Below, piece by piece: positions 1 to 9,428 of a stretch of DNA of 64,000 bases. Every line of letters begins with the position of its first letter. The first letter of the stretch is position 1. Under the pieces are notes generated by a model. That model had not been told where the DNA came from. It saw only the letters and a list, made by a program, of their open reading frames with translations, and did no database searches. Both the position numbers and the translations under genes were made by a program. Source of the DNA: Pseudomonadota bacterium (GTDB lineage: Bacteria; Pseudomonadota; Gammaproteobacteria; Xanthomonadales; Ahniellaceae). The stretch lies in the NCBI GenBank assembly GCA_022843465.1, contig JALHNO010000007.1:62001-126000 (forward strand), given 5' to 3'.

Positions 1-1108
1 AGCCGAGCGAAAAGAAGCTGACCGCGAGCACGATCAGCACGGCGATCGCCAGCGTCTCGATGAACTCGGCGATGGAACTGCGCACCGCCTTGGGCTGATC
101 GGCAACGCGGGCCAGCTCAAGGCCCACGGGCAAGGTGTCGCTGATCTTGCCGGTGGCCTCGTCAAGCAGGCGGCCCAGCTGCACGATGTCGCCGCCCGGC
201 TTCATCGCGACCGCGATACCGAGCGCCTCCTTGCCGAGGAAGCGCATGCGCGCCTGCGGCGGATCGACGAAATCGCGCCGCACTTCGGCGACATCGCCGA
301 GCCGGAACAGTCGACCGCTGGCGCGGATATTGATGTTGCGGATGGCATCAACAGTCTCGAAGGCACCGCTGGTGCGCAGATAGATGCGGTCGCTTGCGGT
401 TTCAAAGCTGCCCGCCGGCGTCACCGCGTTCTGGGCCTCCAGCTGGCGCACTACATCCTCGAAGGGGATGCCGAAGGTGGACAGCTTGGAATTGGATATC
501 TCGACAAAGACGCGCTCGTCCTGCAGCCCGATCAGCTCGACCTTGGCGACATCGGGCACCCGCAGCAGTTGCAGCTGGATGCGCTCGGCGTAGCGTTTGA
601 GCAGGGCATAGTCGTAGCCATCGCCGATCAGGGCATAGATATTGCCGAAGGTATCGCCGAACTCGTCATTGACGAAGGGGCCCTGGGTGCCCGCAGGAAA
701 GGTATGTCGGATATCGCCGAGCTTCTTGCGCACCTGATAGAAGGTATTGGGCAGCGCCTTCGATGGCAGCGAGTCCTTGGCAACCAGAAAGACATTGGAT
801 TCGCCCGGCCGCGAGTAGCTGCGGATGAACTCGAAATCCGGCAGTTCCTGCAACTTTTCCTCGATGCGGTCGGTGACCTGGCGCGCCACTTCATCGGCCG
901 TTGCGCCTGGCCAGATCGTGCGGACTACCATCACCTTGAAGGTGAAAGGCGGATCTTCGGACTGGCCGAGGGCGCGATAGGACATGATGCCGACCACGGC
1001 CAGCACCAGGGAGAAGAACAGCACCAGCGGGCGATTGGACAGCGCCCAGGCCGAGAGATTGAATCCGGAGCTGAGCGCCTCGCGCTCGTCATTGGGCGAC
1101 TGGCTCAC
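1..1108 (-). CDS. RND efflux transporter permease subunit, N-terminal part (runs off the left edge)
   Basis: This is the inner-membrane pump of a tripartite RND efflux system, which uses the proton gradient to export drugs or other toxic compounds. The reverse strand from a GTG at 1108 reads open to the edge (about 369 codons). Near the start it shows the first transmembrane helix followed by SYRALGQSEDPPFTFK and WPGATADEV, the classic N-terminal signature of the AcrB/HAE1 superfamily. Close to the edge it reads ETLAIAVLIVLAVSFFSLG, the TM2 region. The start overlaps the stop of the adaptor gene by four bases (GTGA), so the two are translationally coupled. Substrate cannot be told from the visible part. 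Confidence 0.9.
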   Translation of the reverse strand, partial: MSQSPNDEREALSSGFNLSAWALSNRPLVLFFSLVLAVVGIMSYRALGQSEDPPFTFKVMVVRTIWPGATADEVARQVTDRIEEKLQELPDFEFIRSYSRPGESNVFLVAKDSLPSKALPNTFYQVRKKLGDIRHTFPAGTQGPFVNDEFGDTFGNIYALIGDGYDYALLKRYAERIQLQLLRVPDVAKVELIGLQDERVFVEISNSKLSTFGIPFEDVVRQLEAQNAVTPAGSFETASDRIYLRTSGAFETVDAIRNINIRASGRLFRLGDVAEVRRDFVDPPQARMRFLGKEALGIAVAMKPGGDIVQLGRLLDEATGKISDTLPVGLELARVADQPKAVRSSIAEFIETLAIAVLIVLAVSFFSLG

Positions 1109-2211
1109 GGCATCACCGCGCGGTTCTCGCGGTCGATCGGCAGCACCTGCTGTCCGCTGACCAGCTTGTGCACGCCGGCCGTGACGATCCAGTCGCTCGG
1201 CAGCAAGCCTGAAATCACGCTGACACCGTCCTCGCGATACTTGCCGACGCGCAACTCGCGCAGACTGACCTTGCGTGATTGCGGATCGATCACCCAGGCC
1301 GCGGTCTTGCCATCCTTTTCGTGCAGGGCGGCCAGCGGAATCAGCACCGCGGCCGGCGCGTTGGCATCGGTGAAGAACACGCGTGCGGTCATGCCGAGCT
1401 GCACGCTTTCATCGGGCTGATCGAAGCCGACGCGCACCGAGTAAGTACGAGTGGCGGCATCCGCCTCGGACGCCACCTCGCGGATCTGACCGGCATAGCG
1501 TTTGCCGCCTTCCGACCACAGTTCAAGAATCAGCGGCCGTCCGGGCTTGAACTCGGCATAGCGCGATTCCGGCACATCGATTTCGACTTCGAGCTCTCCG
1601 GCCTGGGCGAGCGAGACCACCGGCGTGCCCGGGGACACCACCTGACCGACCTCGGCATTGACCGAAGTGATCACGCCATCGGCATCGGCAATCAGTCGGG
1701 TATAGCGACTCTGGTTGCGCGCGACCTGCATCTGCGCCTGTGCCTGCTCATGCCGCGCCTTGGCGGCCTTCTGCTGATTCACCCGGGCATCGAACAAGGT
1801 CTTGCTGACGTAGTTCTTTTCCAGCAACTGGCGATGTCGCTCGAGTTCGGCATCGGCCAGCGCCAGATCGGCGGCGGCCGAAGCCACGGCGGCCTGCGCC
1901 GAGTTCAAGGCCAGCATGGCGTCCTCGGGTGCGAGGGTGGCGAGCACGTCGCCCTTGCGCACGCGTTCGCCATTGTTGACCGCGCGGGTCTCGATTTTTC
2001 CAGCGATGCGAAAGCCGAGCATGCTCTGGTAGCGCGCCCGCACATCGCCGGAATAGGTCTCGATGGCCAGCGACTCCAGTGGCACTGGCTGCGCGGCAAT
2101 GGCCGGGCGCACGGGTTCTTCAGGCTTGCTGCCATTGCCGCAGGCGGCGAGCAGCAGACCAAGCGTGATCGGCACGGACCAGAAAAGCAGACGCGGGGAT
2201 GAGCGGGACAT
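1105..2211 (-). CDS. RND efflux periplasmic adaptor (membrane fusion) lipoprotein
   Basis: A 368-residue adaptor that links an RND pump to an outer-membrane channel. I chose the ATG at 2211 because GGAG lies six bases upstream; the in-frame TTG 18 bases earlier has no ribosome site. Residues 1-24 form a lipoprotein signal ending in LLAAC, so Cys24 is probably lipidated. The mature part has a lipoyl half-motif (GERVRKGDVLATLAPEDA), an alpha-helical hairpin (about residues 95-165), the second lipoyl half (ADGVITSVNAEVGQVVSPG) and a beta-barrel/membrane-proximal domain. It precedes the permease in the same operon and is divergent from a TetR gene, the usual arrangement for a locally repressed pump. 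No outer-membrane channel gene is visible. Confidence 0.92.
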   Translation of the reverse strand: MSRSSPRLLFWSVPITLGLLLAACGNGSKPEEPVRPAIAAQPVPLESLAIETYSGDVRARYQSMLGFRIAGKIETRAVNNGERVRKGDVLATLAPEDAMLALNSAQAAVASAAADLALADAELERHRQLLEKNYVSKTLFDARVNQQKAAKARHEQAQAQMQVARNQSRYTRLIADADGVITSVNAEVGQVVSPGTPVVSLAQAGELEVEIDVPESRYAEFKPGRPLILELWSEGGKRYAGQIREVASEADAATRTYSVRVGFDQPDESVQLGMTARVFFTDANAPAAVLIPLAALHEKDGKTAAWVIDPQSRKVSLRELRVGKYREDGVSVISGLLPSDWIVTAGVHKLVSGQQVLPIDRENRAVMP

Positions 2212-2232
2212 GAAGGACTCCGGAACCAATGG

Positions 2233-2290
2233 ACTGGACGACTTAGTAGACCAGGCGGTATGCTAAAGATACTAAACCGAACTGTCCAGT
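2233..2290. promoter_or_regulatory. Nested inverted repeats in the efflux/TetR divergent promoter region
   Basis: The 88 bases between the adaptor and TetR starts hold two nested perfect inverted repeats: ACTGGAC (2233-2239) with GTCCAGT (2284-2290), and TTAGTA (2243-2248) with TACTAA (2270-2275). They lie between two divergent starts, where TetR-family operators normally sit, so they are a candidate operator. Which half-sites pair as one operator cannot be decided by eye. Confidence 0.5.
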
Positions 2291-2299
2291 ATTGTTTTT

Positions 2300-2941
2300 A
2301 TGAGCACACAGCAACCCGCCAAACCCGCCCAGGGTCGACCCAAGGACATGGAGAAGCGTGCCGCCGTGTTGGAAGCCGCCAAGACTCTGTTCGTTTCGCG
2401 CGGCTTCGAGGGCACCAGCATGGATGCCGTCGCCGCCGAAGCCGGTGTCTCCAAGCTCACCGTGTACAGTCACTTTGGCGACAAGGACACCCTGTTCAAG
2501 GCAGCAGTGCAGTCGCGCTGCGAGCAGCAGATGCCCGAGCAGATGTTCCATGTCCCACGCGGCACGCCGATCCGGCGGGCGCTGCTGGCGCTGGCACACG
2601 GCTTTCATGAGTTGATCCACAGCCCCGAGGCCATCGCGCTGCACCGGATGATGGTGACCAGTTCCGGCCAGTCGACCCATCTTGCGGAACTGTTTTTTGA
2701 AGCGGGCCCAAAGCGCACGCTTGAGGGTTTCGAGGGATTCCTGCGCGAGGCGATAGCCGACGGTCAGCTGGAGATCAAGGATCCGGCCCGCGCCGCCGGC
2801 CATTTCCTGGTGCTGTTGAAGGGCCTGAGCCATATGCGTCAACTGGTTGGCTGCGCCTGTCCGATGGAGCCGAAGGAGACCGAGGCGCATATCAGGAGTG
2901 TGGTCGATCTGTTTCTGCGCGCCTACGAACCGCGCGACTGA
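2300..2941 (+). CDS. TetR/AcrR family transcriptional repressor
   Basis: A 213-residue one-component regulator, the usual length for the family. The N-terminal helix-turn-helix is clear at about residues 20-65: AAVLEAAKTLFVSRGFEGTS, then MDAVAAEAGVSKLTVYSHFGDKDTLF. The C-terminal part is an all-helical ligand-binding domain of the AcrR_C/TetR type, ending LVDLFLRAYEPRD. It is divergent from the RND adaptor-permease pair with 88 bases between, so it most likely represses that pump and is released by a pump substrate. Several Cys residues near the C-terminus (VGCACPMEP) could be redox- or metal-responsive, but that is speculative. Confidence 0.9.
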   Translation: MSTQQPAKPAQGRPKDMEKRAAVLEAAKTLFVSRGFEGTSMDAVAAEAGVSKLTVYSHFGDKDTLFKAAVQSRCEQQMPEQMFHVPRGTPIRRALLALAHGFHELIHSPEAIALHRMMVTSSGQSTHLAELFFEAGPKRTLEGFEGFLREAIADGQLEIKDPARAAGHFLVLLKGLSHMRQLVGCACPMEPKETEAHIRSVVDLFLRAYEPRD

Positions 2942-3055
2942 GTCACTTGCGGTGCGAAGCGTCGCCCGCTGTCAGCGCGGCGATCAGCGCGGACATGCCC
3001 TGCGGGTATATGGCCATGCCCTTCGATCCTTTCCGGGTGGACTGCCGACGTCTCT

Positions 3056-3071
3056 AGGATGAAATCATCCT
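3056..3071. promoter_or_regulatory. Short perfect palindrome just upstream of cysJ
   Basis: AGGATGA-AA-TCATCCT is a 7-bp perfect inverted repeat ending 11 bases before the cysJ start codon. It could be an operator, or a small hairpin in the mRNA leader covering the ribosome site region. Function is not shown by the sequence. Confidence 0.35.
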
Positions 3072-3082
3072 GAGAGCGTCCG

Positions 3083-4897
3083 ATGAAGCTTGCCGTCTCC
3101 CCCCTTGCCGATGCCCTGCCCCAGATCGCAGCCCTGCGCGACAAACTCGCCTGGCTCAGCGATGGCCTGGACGCACGCTCGCTACTCTGGATATCAGGCT
3201 ATGCCGCTGGCCTGGCGGCGGCACGACCGGCCGCCGAACTCGATGGCGCGGCGGCGGCAGTTGATGCCAGTGCCTCACCGGCACTGAGCATCCTGTACGG
3301 ATCGCAGACCGGCAATGCCAAGCGCGCGGCCGAAAAACTGCACGATCAGGCCTTGCAGGCAGGCATCGCCGCACGCTTGCTGCGGCTCGATCAATACGCC
3401 GCCAAGGATCTGCAGAACGAGCGCGCGGTCTGGCTGGTACTGAGCACCCAGGGCGATGGCGATCCGTCTGACGATGCCCGCCGCTTCGTCGAAGTGCTGG
3501 CCTCCAAGCGGGCACCGCAGTTGCCGTCGCTGCGTTATGCGGTACTCGGACTCGGCGATTCTTCCTACCCCAAGTTCTGCGAGGTCGCGCGTCAGGTCGA
3601 TGAGCGTCTGGCCGAACTTGGGGCAAAACGCTGGTTGGCGCGCGGCGAAGCCGATGTCGACATCGTCTCGGTCAGCGAGCCCTGGGCCGAGCAGGCACTG
3701 CAGATCGCGCGCGCCGAACTGGCCGCCGCGCCCGGCGCCGGCACGGTGACCACCCTGCGTTCGCGCAGCGCTGCCGGCAGTTGGCATCGTGACCAGCCGT
3801 TTGCCGCCGAAGTCATCGCCAATCAACGCATCACCGGCCGCACCAGCAGCAAGGACATCCGCCACATCGAACTATCGCTGGCCGATTCCGGGCTGACCTA
3901 TGAGCCCGGCGATGCGCTCGGCGTCTGGCCCGAGAACAGCGATGCCGCGATCAGTGCGGTGATTGCCGCCACGGGTCTGGACGCCGGAACCACGGTGCAG
4001 GTCGGCGAGCGCAGCCGTCCGCTGTCCGAGTGGCTGCGCCACGAACGCGAGATCGGCAAGCTGTCGCGGCCGTTCCTGTTGCGGCTGGCCGAGCGCAGTG
4101 GCCATCCTGACCTGCAGCACCTGCTTGCGCCGGAACAGCGCAGCGCGCTGTCGCAGTATCTCTCCAGCCATCGCGTGCTCGATGTACTGGCGGCGCATCC
4201 GACCGAATGGGACGCGGCGGCGCTGATCGGCGCCCTCGGTCCGCTGGCGCCACGACTCTATTCCATTGCCTCCAGCCGCAAACACGTCGACGACGAAGTG
4301 CACCTGACCGTGGCCAATATCGGCTGGCACGATCACGGTCATGATCATCGCGGCGTCGCCAGCGACTGGCTGGCAACGCGGACGGCCGACCAGGACAAGG
4401 TCCGGGTCTACGTCGAACCCAACACCCGGTTCCGCCTGCCGGCCGATCCGGCCAGCGACCTGATCATGATCGGGCCCGGCACTGGCGTCGCGCCCTTCCG
4501 CGCCTTTGTGCAGGAGCGCGCTGCCATCGGCGCCAGCGGGCGCAACTGGTTGTTCTTCGGCAATCCACACTTCTCCAGCGATTTTCTCTATCAAGTGGAA
4601 TGGCAGGAGGCGCTGCGCCGCGGCCAGTTGCACGCACTCGACCTCGCCTTCTCGCGCGACCAGGCCAACAAGATCTACGTGCAGCACCGTCTGCGCGAAA
4701 AGGGCCGTGAACTCTACGCCTGGCTGCAACAGGGTGCGCGCCTCTACGTCTGCGGCGATGCCAGCCAGATGGCCGGCGACGTCCATCAGGCCCTGCTCGA
4801 TGTCATCGCAGCCGAGCGCGGCCGCGGTCGCGAAGAGGCCGAATCCTATCTATCCGAGCTCGATGCCGGGCAACGCTATCTGCGGGATGTCTACTGA
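3083..4897 (+). CDS. cysJ: Sulfite reductase (NADPH) flavoprotein alpha subunit
   Basis: CysJ passes electrons from NADPH through FAD and FMN to the CysI hemoprotein, which reduces sulfite to sulfide in cysteine biosynthesis. The 604-residue protein has a leader helix, an FMN-binding flavodoxin domain starting at about residue 69 ([17 protein letters not shown]), then the FAD-binding domain with RLYSIASS and the NADPH-binding segment [12 protein letters not shown]. It ends RYLRDVY, as in the known enzyme. The stop overlaps the cysI start by one base, so cysJ, cysI and cysH form a single operon. It is expected to be controlled by the CysB-type regulator encoded at 9.4-10.4 kb. Confidence 0.96.
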   Translation: MKLAVSPLADALPQIAALRDKLAWLSDGLDARSLLWISGYAAGLAAARPAAELDGAAAAVDASASPALSILYGSQTGNAKRAAEKLHDQALQAGIAARLLRLDQYAAKDLQNERAVWLVLSTQGDGDPSDDARRFVEVLASKRAPQLPSLRYAVLGLGDSSYPKFCEVARQVDERLAELGAKRWLARGEADVDIVSVSEPWAEQALQIARAELAAAPGAGTVTTLRSRSAAGSWHRDQPFAAEVIANQRITGRTSSKDIRHIELSLADSGLTYEPGDALGVWPENSDAAISAVIAATGLDAGTTVQVGERSRPLSEWLRHEREIGKLSRPFLLRLAERSGHPDLQHLLAPEQRSALSQYLSSHRVLDVLAAHPTEWDAAALIGALGPLAPRLYSIASSRKHVDDEVHLTVANIGWHDHGHDHRGVASDWLATRTADQDKVRVYVEPNTRFRLPADPASDLIMIGPGTGVAPFRAFVQERAAIGASGRNWLFFGNPHFSSDFLYQVEWQEALRRGQLHALDLAFSRDQANKIYVQHRLREKGRELYAWLQQGARLYVCGDASQMAGDVHQALLDVIAAERGRGREEAESYLSELDAGQRYLRDVY

Positions 4898-6603
4898 TGA
4901 GCCACGAATCCGCGCTGTCCCCGGTCGAGGGCATCAAGACACGCAGCCGCCTGCTGCGCGGCACCCTGCTGGAGAGTCTTGCCGATCCAGTCACCGGCGC
5001 GCTCGCCGAGGACGATCAAACCCTGATCAAGTTTCATGGCAGCTACCAGCAGGACGATCGCGACGTCCGCGAGGAACGCCGCCAGCAGAAACTCGAACCT
5101 GCCTACAGCTTCATGATCCGCACCCGCCTGCCCGGCGGCGTCTGCACACCGCAACAATGGCTGGCACTGGATGCACTCGCCGACCAGTACGCCAATGGCA
5201 GCCTGCGGCTGACTACGCGGCAGGCCTTCCAGCTGCACGGCGTGATCAAGCGCGAACTCAAGCCGACCATCGCGGCAATGAATGCGGTGCTGATCGACAC
5301 CATCGCCGCCTGCGGTGATGTCAATCGCAATGTGATGTCTGCGGCCAATCCCTATCTGAGCGCGGCACACGCCGAGGCGCTCGGCTGGACGCGTGCGCTC
5401 TCCGATCATCTGTTGCCGAAGACGCACGCCTATCGCGAGATCTGGCTGGATGGCGAGAAGATCGAAGCGACCGAAGAAGAACCGATGTACGGGCCGACCT
5501 ATCTGCCGCGCAAGTTCAAGGCGGCGATCGCGATTCCACCGTTGAACGATGTCGACATCTATTCGCAGGATCTTGGCTTCATCGCCATCGTCGAGGACGG
5601 CGTGCTGCAGGGATTCAATCTCACTGTCGGCGGCGGCATGGGTAGTACCCATGGCGATACCACGACGTTTCCGCGGCTCGCCGATACCCTTGGCTTCGTT
5701 ACGCCCGGGCAACTGCTGGCTGCCGGTGAGGCAGTGCTTACGACACAGCGCGATTTCGGCAATCGCATCGTGCGCAAGCATGCGCGGCTGAAGTACACGA
5801 TCGAGACCCAGGGCGTGGACTGGCTCCGCAGCGAGGTGGAGCGCCGCCTTGGCTACGCGCTGGCGCCGGCGCGGCCGGTGCGGTTCGAGCACAACGGCGA
5901 TCGCTTCGGCTGGGTACAGGGTGAAAGCGGGCAGTGGCATCTGACGGTACGCATCGAAGCCGGCCGCATCGCCGATCGCGGCGGCCGCAACTGGCGCCAG
6001 GCGCTGGCAGCCATTGCGCGGATACATCATGGCGAATTCCGCATCACGCCGAATCAGAATCTGGTGATCGCCAATGTCGCCGATGCTGAGCGCGCCGCGA
6101 TTGATGCGCTGCTGCATGCGCATGGTGTCGACTCGGGTGTCGCACAGTCGCCGTTGCGACTCAATGCGCTGGCCTGCGTATCACTGCCGACCTGCCCGCT
6201 GGCGATGGCCGAGGCCGAGCGCTATCTGGCAGAGTTCTCCGGCAAGCTCGAACAACTGATGGTTGGCCATGGCCTGCGCGATGTGCCGATCGGACTGCGG
6301 ATCACCGGTTGCCCGAACGGTTGCGCACGTCCATTCCTCGCCGAGATCGCCCTGGTCGGCAAGGCACCCGGTCGTTACAACCTGTATCTCGGTGGCGATC
6401 GCCGCGGTCAGCGTCTGAATGTGATGTATCGCGAGAACATCGTCGAGGCCGATATTCTTTCCGCACTCGATCCCCTGCTTGCCGACTACGCCAGCGCGCG
6501 CGGCAGCGATGAGGGCTTCGGCGATTTTGTGATCCGCAAGGGCGTCATTGCAGCGCCGCCGAGCGTGCCATTGCTGCACACGGCATCGGAGACACAGCCG
6601 TGA
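4897..6603 (+). CDS. cysI: Sulfite reductase (NADPH) hemoprotein beta subunit
   Basis: CysI carries siroheme and a [4Fe-4S] cluster and performs the six-electron reduction of sulfite to sulfide. The 568-residue length is standard. The cluster/siroheme ligand motifs are intact: [19 protein letters not shown] (two Cys six residues apart) and GCPNGCARP. The N-terminal parachute and repeat domains are recognisable ([20 protein letters not shown]). The siroheme is supplied by CysG, encoded at 10.8 kb. The gene begins one base inside cysJ and ends overlapping the GTG start of cysH. Confidence 0.97.
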   Translation: MSHESALSPVEGIKTRSRLLRGTLLESLADPVTGALAEDDQTLIKFHGSYQQDDRDVREERRQQKLEPAYSFMIRTRLPGGVCTPQQWLALDALADQYANGSLRLTTRQAFQLHGVIKRELKPTIAAMNAVLIDTIAACGDVNRNVMSAANPYLSAAHAEALGWTRALSDHLLPKTHAYREIWLDGEKIEATEEEPMYGPTYLPRKFKAAIAIPPLNDVDIYSQDLGFIAIVEDGVLQGFNLTVGGGMGSTHGDTTTFPRLADTLGFVTPGQLLAAGEAVLTTQRDFGNRIVRKHARLKYTIETQGVDWLRSEVERRLGYALAPARPVRFEHNGDRFGWVQGESGQWHLTVRIEAGRIADRGGRNWRQALAAIARIHHGEFRITPNQNLVIANVADAERAAIDALLHAHGVDSGVAQSPLRLNALACVSLPTCPLAMAEAERYLAEFSGKLEQLMVGHGLRDVPIGLRITGCPNGCARPFLAEIALVGKAPGRYNLYLGGDRRGQRLNVMYRENIVEADILSALDPLLADYASARGSDEGFGDFVIRKGVIAAPPSVPLLHTASETQP

Positions 6604-7331
6604 GCCTTCCCGATCTGGAAACAGCTGCGCATGACGTCGATGCCCGCGATGAAATCAATCGCTGGCTGGAGAGCCAGAGTGCCGAATCACGCGTCGACTG
6701 GTCGACCTGGACCCTGCCCGGCAACCAGGCGCTGGCCTCAAGTTTTGGTGCGCAATCGGCGGTTTCCCTGCACCTGCTGACCCAGCGCGTACCGGATATT
6801 CCGGTGCTGCTGATGGACACCGGCCATCTGTTCGCCGAGACCTACCGCTTCGTCGATGAACTGTCCGCGCGGCTCAAGCTCAATCTGCGCGTCTACCGTG
6901 CCGCCGAAGGTGCCGCCTGGCAGGAGAGTCGCTACGGACGCGAATGGGAGCAAGGCGTTGAAGGGCTGAACCGCTACAACCAGCGCAACAAGGTCGAGCC
7001 GATGCAGCGCGCCCTGCGTGAACTGGAAATCCGCACCTGGTATGCCGGGCTGCGCCGCAGCCAATCGGATTCGCGTCGTCATGTGCCGATCCTCGAACAC
7101 CGCGATGGCCGCTGGAAATTCCATCCGCTCGCCGACTGGAGCGATCGCGACGTCTGGCATTACCTTACCCGCCACGACCTTCCCTATCACCCGCTCTGGC
7201 ATCAAGGCTACGTCTCCATCGGCGACCGCCACAGCACCATCCCCTGGAGCGAAGGCCTGCGCGAACAGGACACCCGCTTCTTCGGCCTCAAACGCGAATG
7301 CGGTTTGCATGGGTTGGAGGAGGCGCCTTGA
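6600..7331 (+). CDS. cysH: Phosphoadenylyl-sulfate (PAPS) reductase
   Basis: CysH reduces PAPS to sulfite using thioredoxin, one step before CysJI. The start is a GTG overlapping the cysI stop (GTGA). The 243-residue protein has the PAPS-binding P-loop-like segment [14 protein letters not shown], the [11 protein letters not shown] motif, the SGD-like R-R-S-Q-S-D-S region and the C-terminal catalytic motif KRECGLHG with a single Cys. The CC-x(n)-CxxC cluster ligands of APS reductases are absent, which argues for PAPS rather than APS as substrate. cysD, cysN and cysC for sulfate activation are not in this window. Confidence 0.95.
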   Translation: MSLPDLETAAHDVDARDEINRWLESQSAESRVDWSTWTLPGNQALASSFGAQSAVSLHLLTQRVPDIPVLLMDTGHLFAETYRFVDELSARLKLNLRVYRAAEGAAWQESRYGREWEQGVEGLNRYNQRNKVEPMQRALRELEIRTWYAGLRRSQSDSRRHVPILEHRDGRWKFHPLADWSDRDVWHYLTRHDLPYHPLWHQGYVSIGDRHSTIPWSEGLREQDTRFFGLKRECGLHGLEEAP

Positions 7332-7341
7332 CGATGCCCCC

Positions 7342-7740
7342 AGGCATCGTCAGCCGACGACAACGCACGCGCATGGATGCGCGGGCAGGCGCCCTGCACC
7401 AGGGATGGTTGCTGCTCCGGTAAAAAACGAAGCCCGATCACAGGCATCGTCAGCCGACGACAACGCACGCGCATGGGTGAGACCTGTCGCTTTCGACATG
7501 CGTTGAATCGCATGTCGAGACAGGTCGAACGCCCGCGCCGACGCGCGGGCCGGATGCCCTGCACCAGGGACGGTGTCTGCCTCCCTCCCGAACGAAGCCG
7601 CATCGAATCGCATGTCGAGACAGGTCGAACGCCCGCGCCGACGCGCGGGCCGGATGCCCTGCACCAGGGACGGTGTCTGCCTCCCTCCCGAACGAAGCCG
7701 CATCGAATCGCATGTCGAGACAGGTCGAACGCCCGCGCCG
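7342..7740. repeat. 100-bp tandem/mosaic repeat array downstream of cysH
   Basis: The module beginning GAATCGCATGTCGAGACAGG recurs at 7505, 7605 and 7705, an exact 100-bp period, with the two full copies almost identical over their length. A second module (AGGCATCGTCAGCCGACGAC) recurs at 7342 and 7442, again 100 bp apart. The GCCCTGCACCAGGGA hairpin module occurs at about 7390, 7556, 7656 and 7803. All frames across it are open only by composition, and I do not regard any as coding. Confidence 0.85.
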
Positions 7741-7860
7741 CGAGGGCATGGATGCCCGAGGTAGAGCAATGCAGGAGCAATTGCCGGACGCGCGGGCCGG
7801 ATGCCCTGCACCAGGGACGGTGTCTGCCTCAACCCCGAACATCGTCCGGCCTGGCCGTTG

Positions 7861-7990
7861 CCCCAACCACCCTCATCCGGCTTTCAGCCACCTTCTCCCG
7901 CAAAGCGGGAGAAGGGAACTCAAAGCACGCTGCATGGACCTGCGCTTGATCCCCTCTCCCGCTCGCGGGAGAGGGCTAGGGTGAGGGAAA
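7861..7990. repeat. Dispersed double-hairpin repeat, copy 1
   Basis: The unit starts CCCTCATCCGG, holds one hairpin of the form TTCTCCCGC-n-GCGGGAGAA and a second of the form CTCTCCCGC-n-GCGGGAGAG, and ends GGGTGAGGG. The outer CCCTCA/TGAGGG ends are themselves inverted. The same module is found at 8.1 kb, 8.8-9.4 kb and, in reverse orientation, 33.2-34.0 kb. Confidence 0.85.
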
Positions 7991-8135
7991 TCCAACTTGG
8001 TGCCAGACACCGTCGATCGAGATTCGCAGCGGCTATCAAGCGCGTTCGGATCGCCCGCATCTCTCACTCGCGAGGAACGCGCAGCGCCGCAACACGGGGT
8101 GCCGCGGTCCCGAACACTGTTCGACCTGGCCGTTG

Positions 8136-8262
8136 CCCCAACCACCCTCATCCGGCTTTCAGCCACCTCCTCCCGCAAAGCGAGAGAAGGGAAATCAAGG
8201 ATCTCCCGACCGCTGGCTTGATCCCCTCTCCCGCTCGCGGGAGAGGGCTAGGGTGAGGGAAG
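8136..8262. repeat. Dispersed double-hairpin repeat, copy 2
   Basis: This is a second, slightly diverged copy of the CCCTCATCCGG...GGGTGAGGG unit, with both internal hairpins preserved (the first is CTCCCGCAAAGCGAGAGAA, with one substitution in the arm). It lies between the 100-bp array and the DUF559 gene. Confidence 0.82.
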
Positions 8263-8383
8263 CCTGCGGAAATGCTGGGCGCTGTCGGTCCGGAATTGCC
8301 ACGAAGGTGGGCACGCGCGAACCAACCCGATCCAGCACCCACGAATCCATGGCCCTGCCCCATCCAGAGGCGAACGGAGAAAC

Positions 8384-8737
8384 TCAACCGCCGCTGACTT
8401 CCCGCAAATTCCGCAGAATCTCTTCGAGGACTGCCTCAGTCCGCAACAACACATCATGATTCCAGAAACGGATGATGCGGAACCCTTGCGCGATCAGTTG
8501 CTGACTTCGTCGCTCGTCGTATGAGGCGTGATCGAAGTGCTGACTGCCGTCCAACTCGACAATCAGATTCGCCTCAAGGCAGATGAAGTCGGCAATATAT
8601 CCATGCACTGGATGCTGACGGCGAAACTTGAAGCCAGCGAGCCGGCTGCCGCGCAGATGGCGCCAGAGCGCACCTTCGGCATCTGTAGAGTGCGCACGCA
8701 GCGTGCGTGCACGATCAGTGAGTTTCCCGGATCGCAT
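8384..8737 (-). CDS. DUF559 domain protein (Vsr-like endonuclease fold)
   Basis: A 117-residue protein typical of DUF559, a family related to very-short-patch-repair and restriction endonucleases. It shows the family pattern: TDAEGALWRHLRGSRLAGFKFRRQHPV, then the acidic pair YIADFICLEANLIVELDGSQH, and the C-terminal GFRIIRFWNHDVL. The D-x(n)-E-x-D spacing of the PD-(D/E)XK fold is preserved. It is a single small gene embedded in repeat DNA, on the opposite strand to the cys operon. The cellular role of the family is not well established, and I infer no specific substrate. Confidence 0.88.
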   Translation of the reverse strand: MRSGKLTDRARTLRAHSTDAEGALWRHLRGSRLAGFKFRRQHPVHGYIADFICLEANLIVELDGSQHFDHASYDERRSQQLIAQGFRIIRFWNHDVLLRTEAVLEEILRNLREVSGG

Positions 8738-8841
8738 CCTGCGACTCCAATCCCATCATGCGGCGTGCTGGCTGCGGTTATCCTGGAGTATCGACGCTAC
8801 ACCGCAATTTTCAAGAGGCCTCAGCCGGGGGACAATGGCAA

Positions 8842-9411
8842 CCCAACCACCCTCATCCGGCCCTTCGGGCCACCTTCTCCCGCATAGCGGGAGAAGGGAA
8901 CTCAAGGCACGCTGCATGGACCTGCGCTTGGTCCCCTCTCCCGCTTGCGGGAGAGGGTCAGGGTGAGGGAAATCTGCCTGACTCCCGAACGCAGTTCGAC
9001 GTAGCCGTTACCCCAACCACCCTCATCCGGCCCTTCGGGCCACCTTCTCCCGCGTTGCGGGAGAAGGGAACTCAAAGCACGCTGCATGGACCTGCGCTTG
9101 ATCCCCTCTCCCGCTCGCGGGAGAGGGTCAGGGTGAGGGAAATCTGCCTGATTCCCGAACGCAGTTCGACGTAGCCGTTAGCCCAACCACCCTCATCCGG
9201 CCCTTCGGGCCACCTTCTCCCGCATAGCGGGAGAAGGGAACTCAAAGCACGCTGCATGGACCTGCGCTTGATCCCCTCTCCCGCTCGCGGGAGAGGGCCA
9301 GGGTGAGGGAAATCTGCCTGACTCCCGAACGCAGTTCGACGTAGCCGTTAGCCCAACCACCCTCATCCGGCCCTTCGGGCCACCTTCTCCCGCGTTGCGG
9401 GAGAAGGGAGT
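8842..9411. repeat. 170-bp tandem array of the double-hairpin repeat
   Basis: CCCAACCACCCTCATCCGG recurs at 8842, 9012, 9182 and 9352, an exact 170-bp period, giving three full copies and a partial fourth. Each copy has the CGGCCCTTCGGGCC mini-hairpin, the TTCTCCCGC/GCGGGAGAA hairpin and the CTCTCCCGC/GCGGGAGAG hairpin. The array stops 17 bases short of the stop codon of the cysB-like gene. The copies differ mainly in the hairpin loops, such as CATA versus CGTT. Confidence 0.9.
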
Positions 9412-9428
9412 CCAGAGCCCAATACTTC

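Noticed and set aside
569-1420. 283-codon rightward open frame across the permease-adaptor junction
   Set aside because: The opposite strand encodes the RND permease start (GTG 1108) and adaptor end, both with family motifs.
1279-2202. 307-codon rightward open frame opposite the RND adaptor gene
   Set aside because: It is antisense to a gene with clear lipoprotein, lipoyl and barrel motifs, has no ribosome site and a His/Arg/Gly-rich composition typical of antisense frames in GC-rich DNA.
7377-8256. Several open frames of 100-190 codons in the 7.4-8.3 kb repeats
   Set aside because: They translate tandem repeats in multiple frames on both strands, with no ribosome sites and no family pattern.
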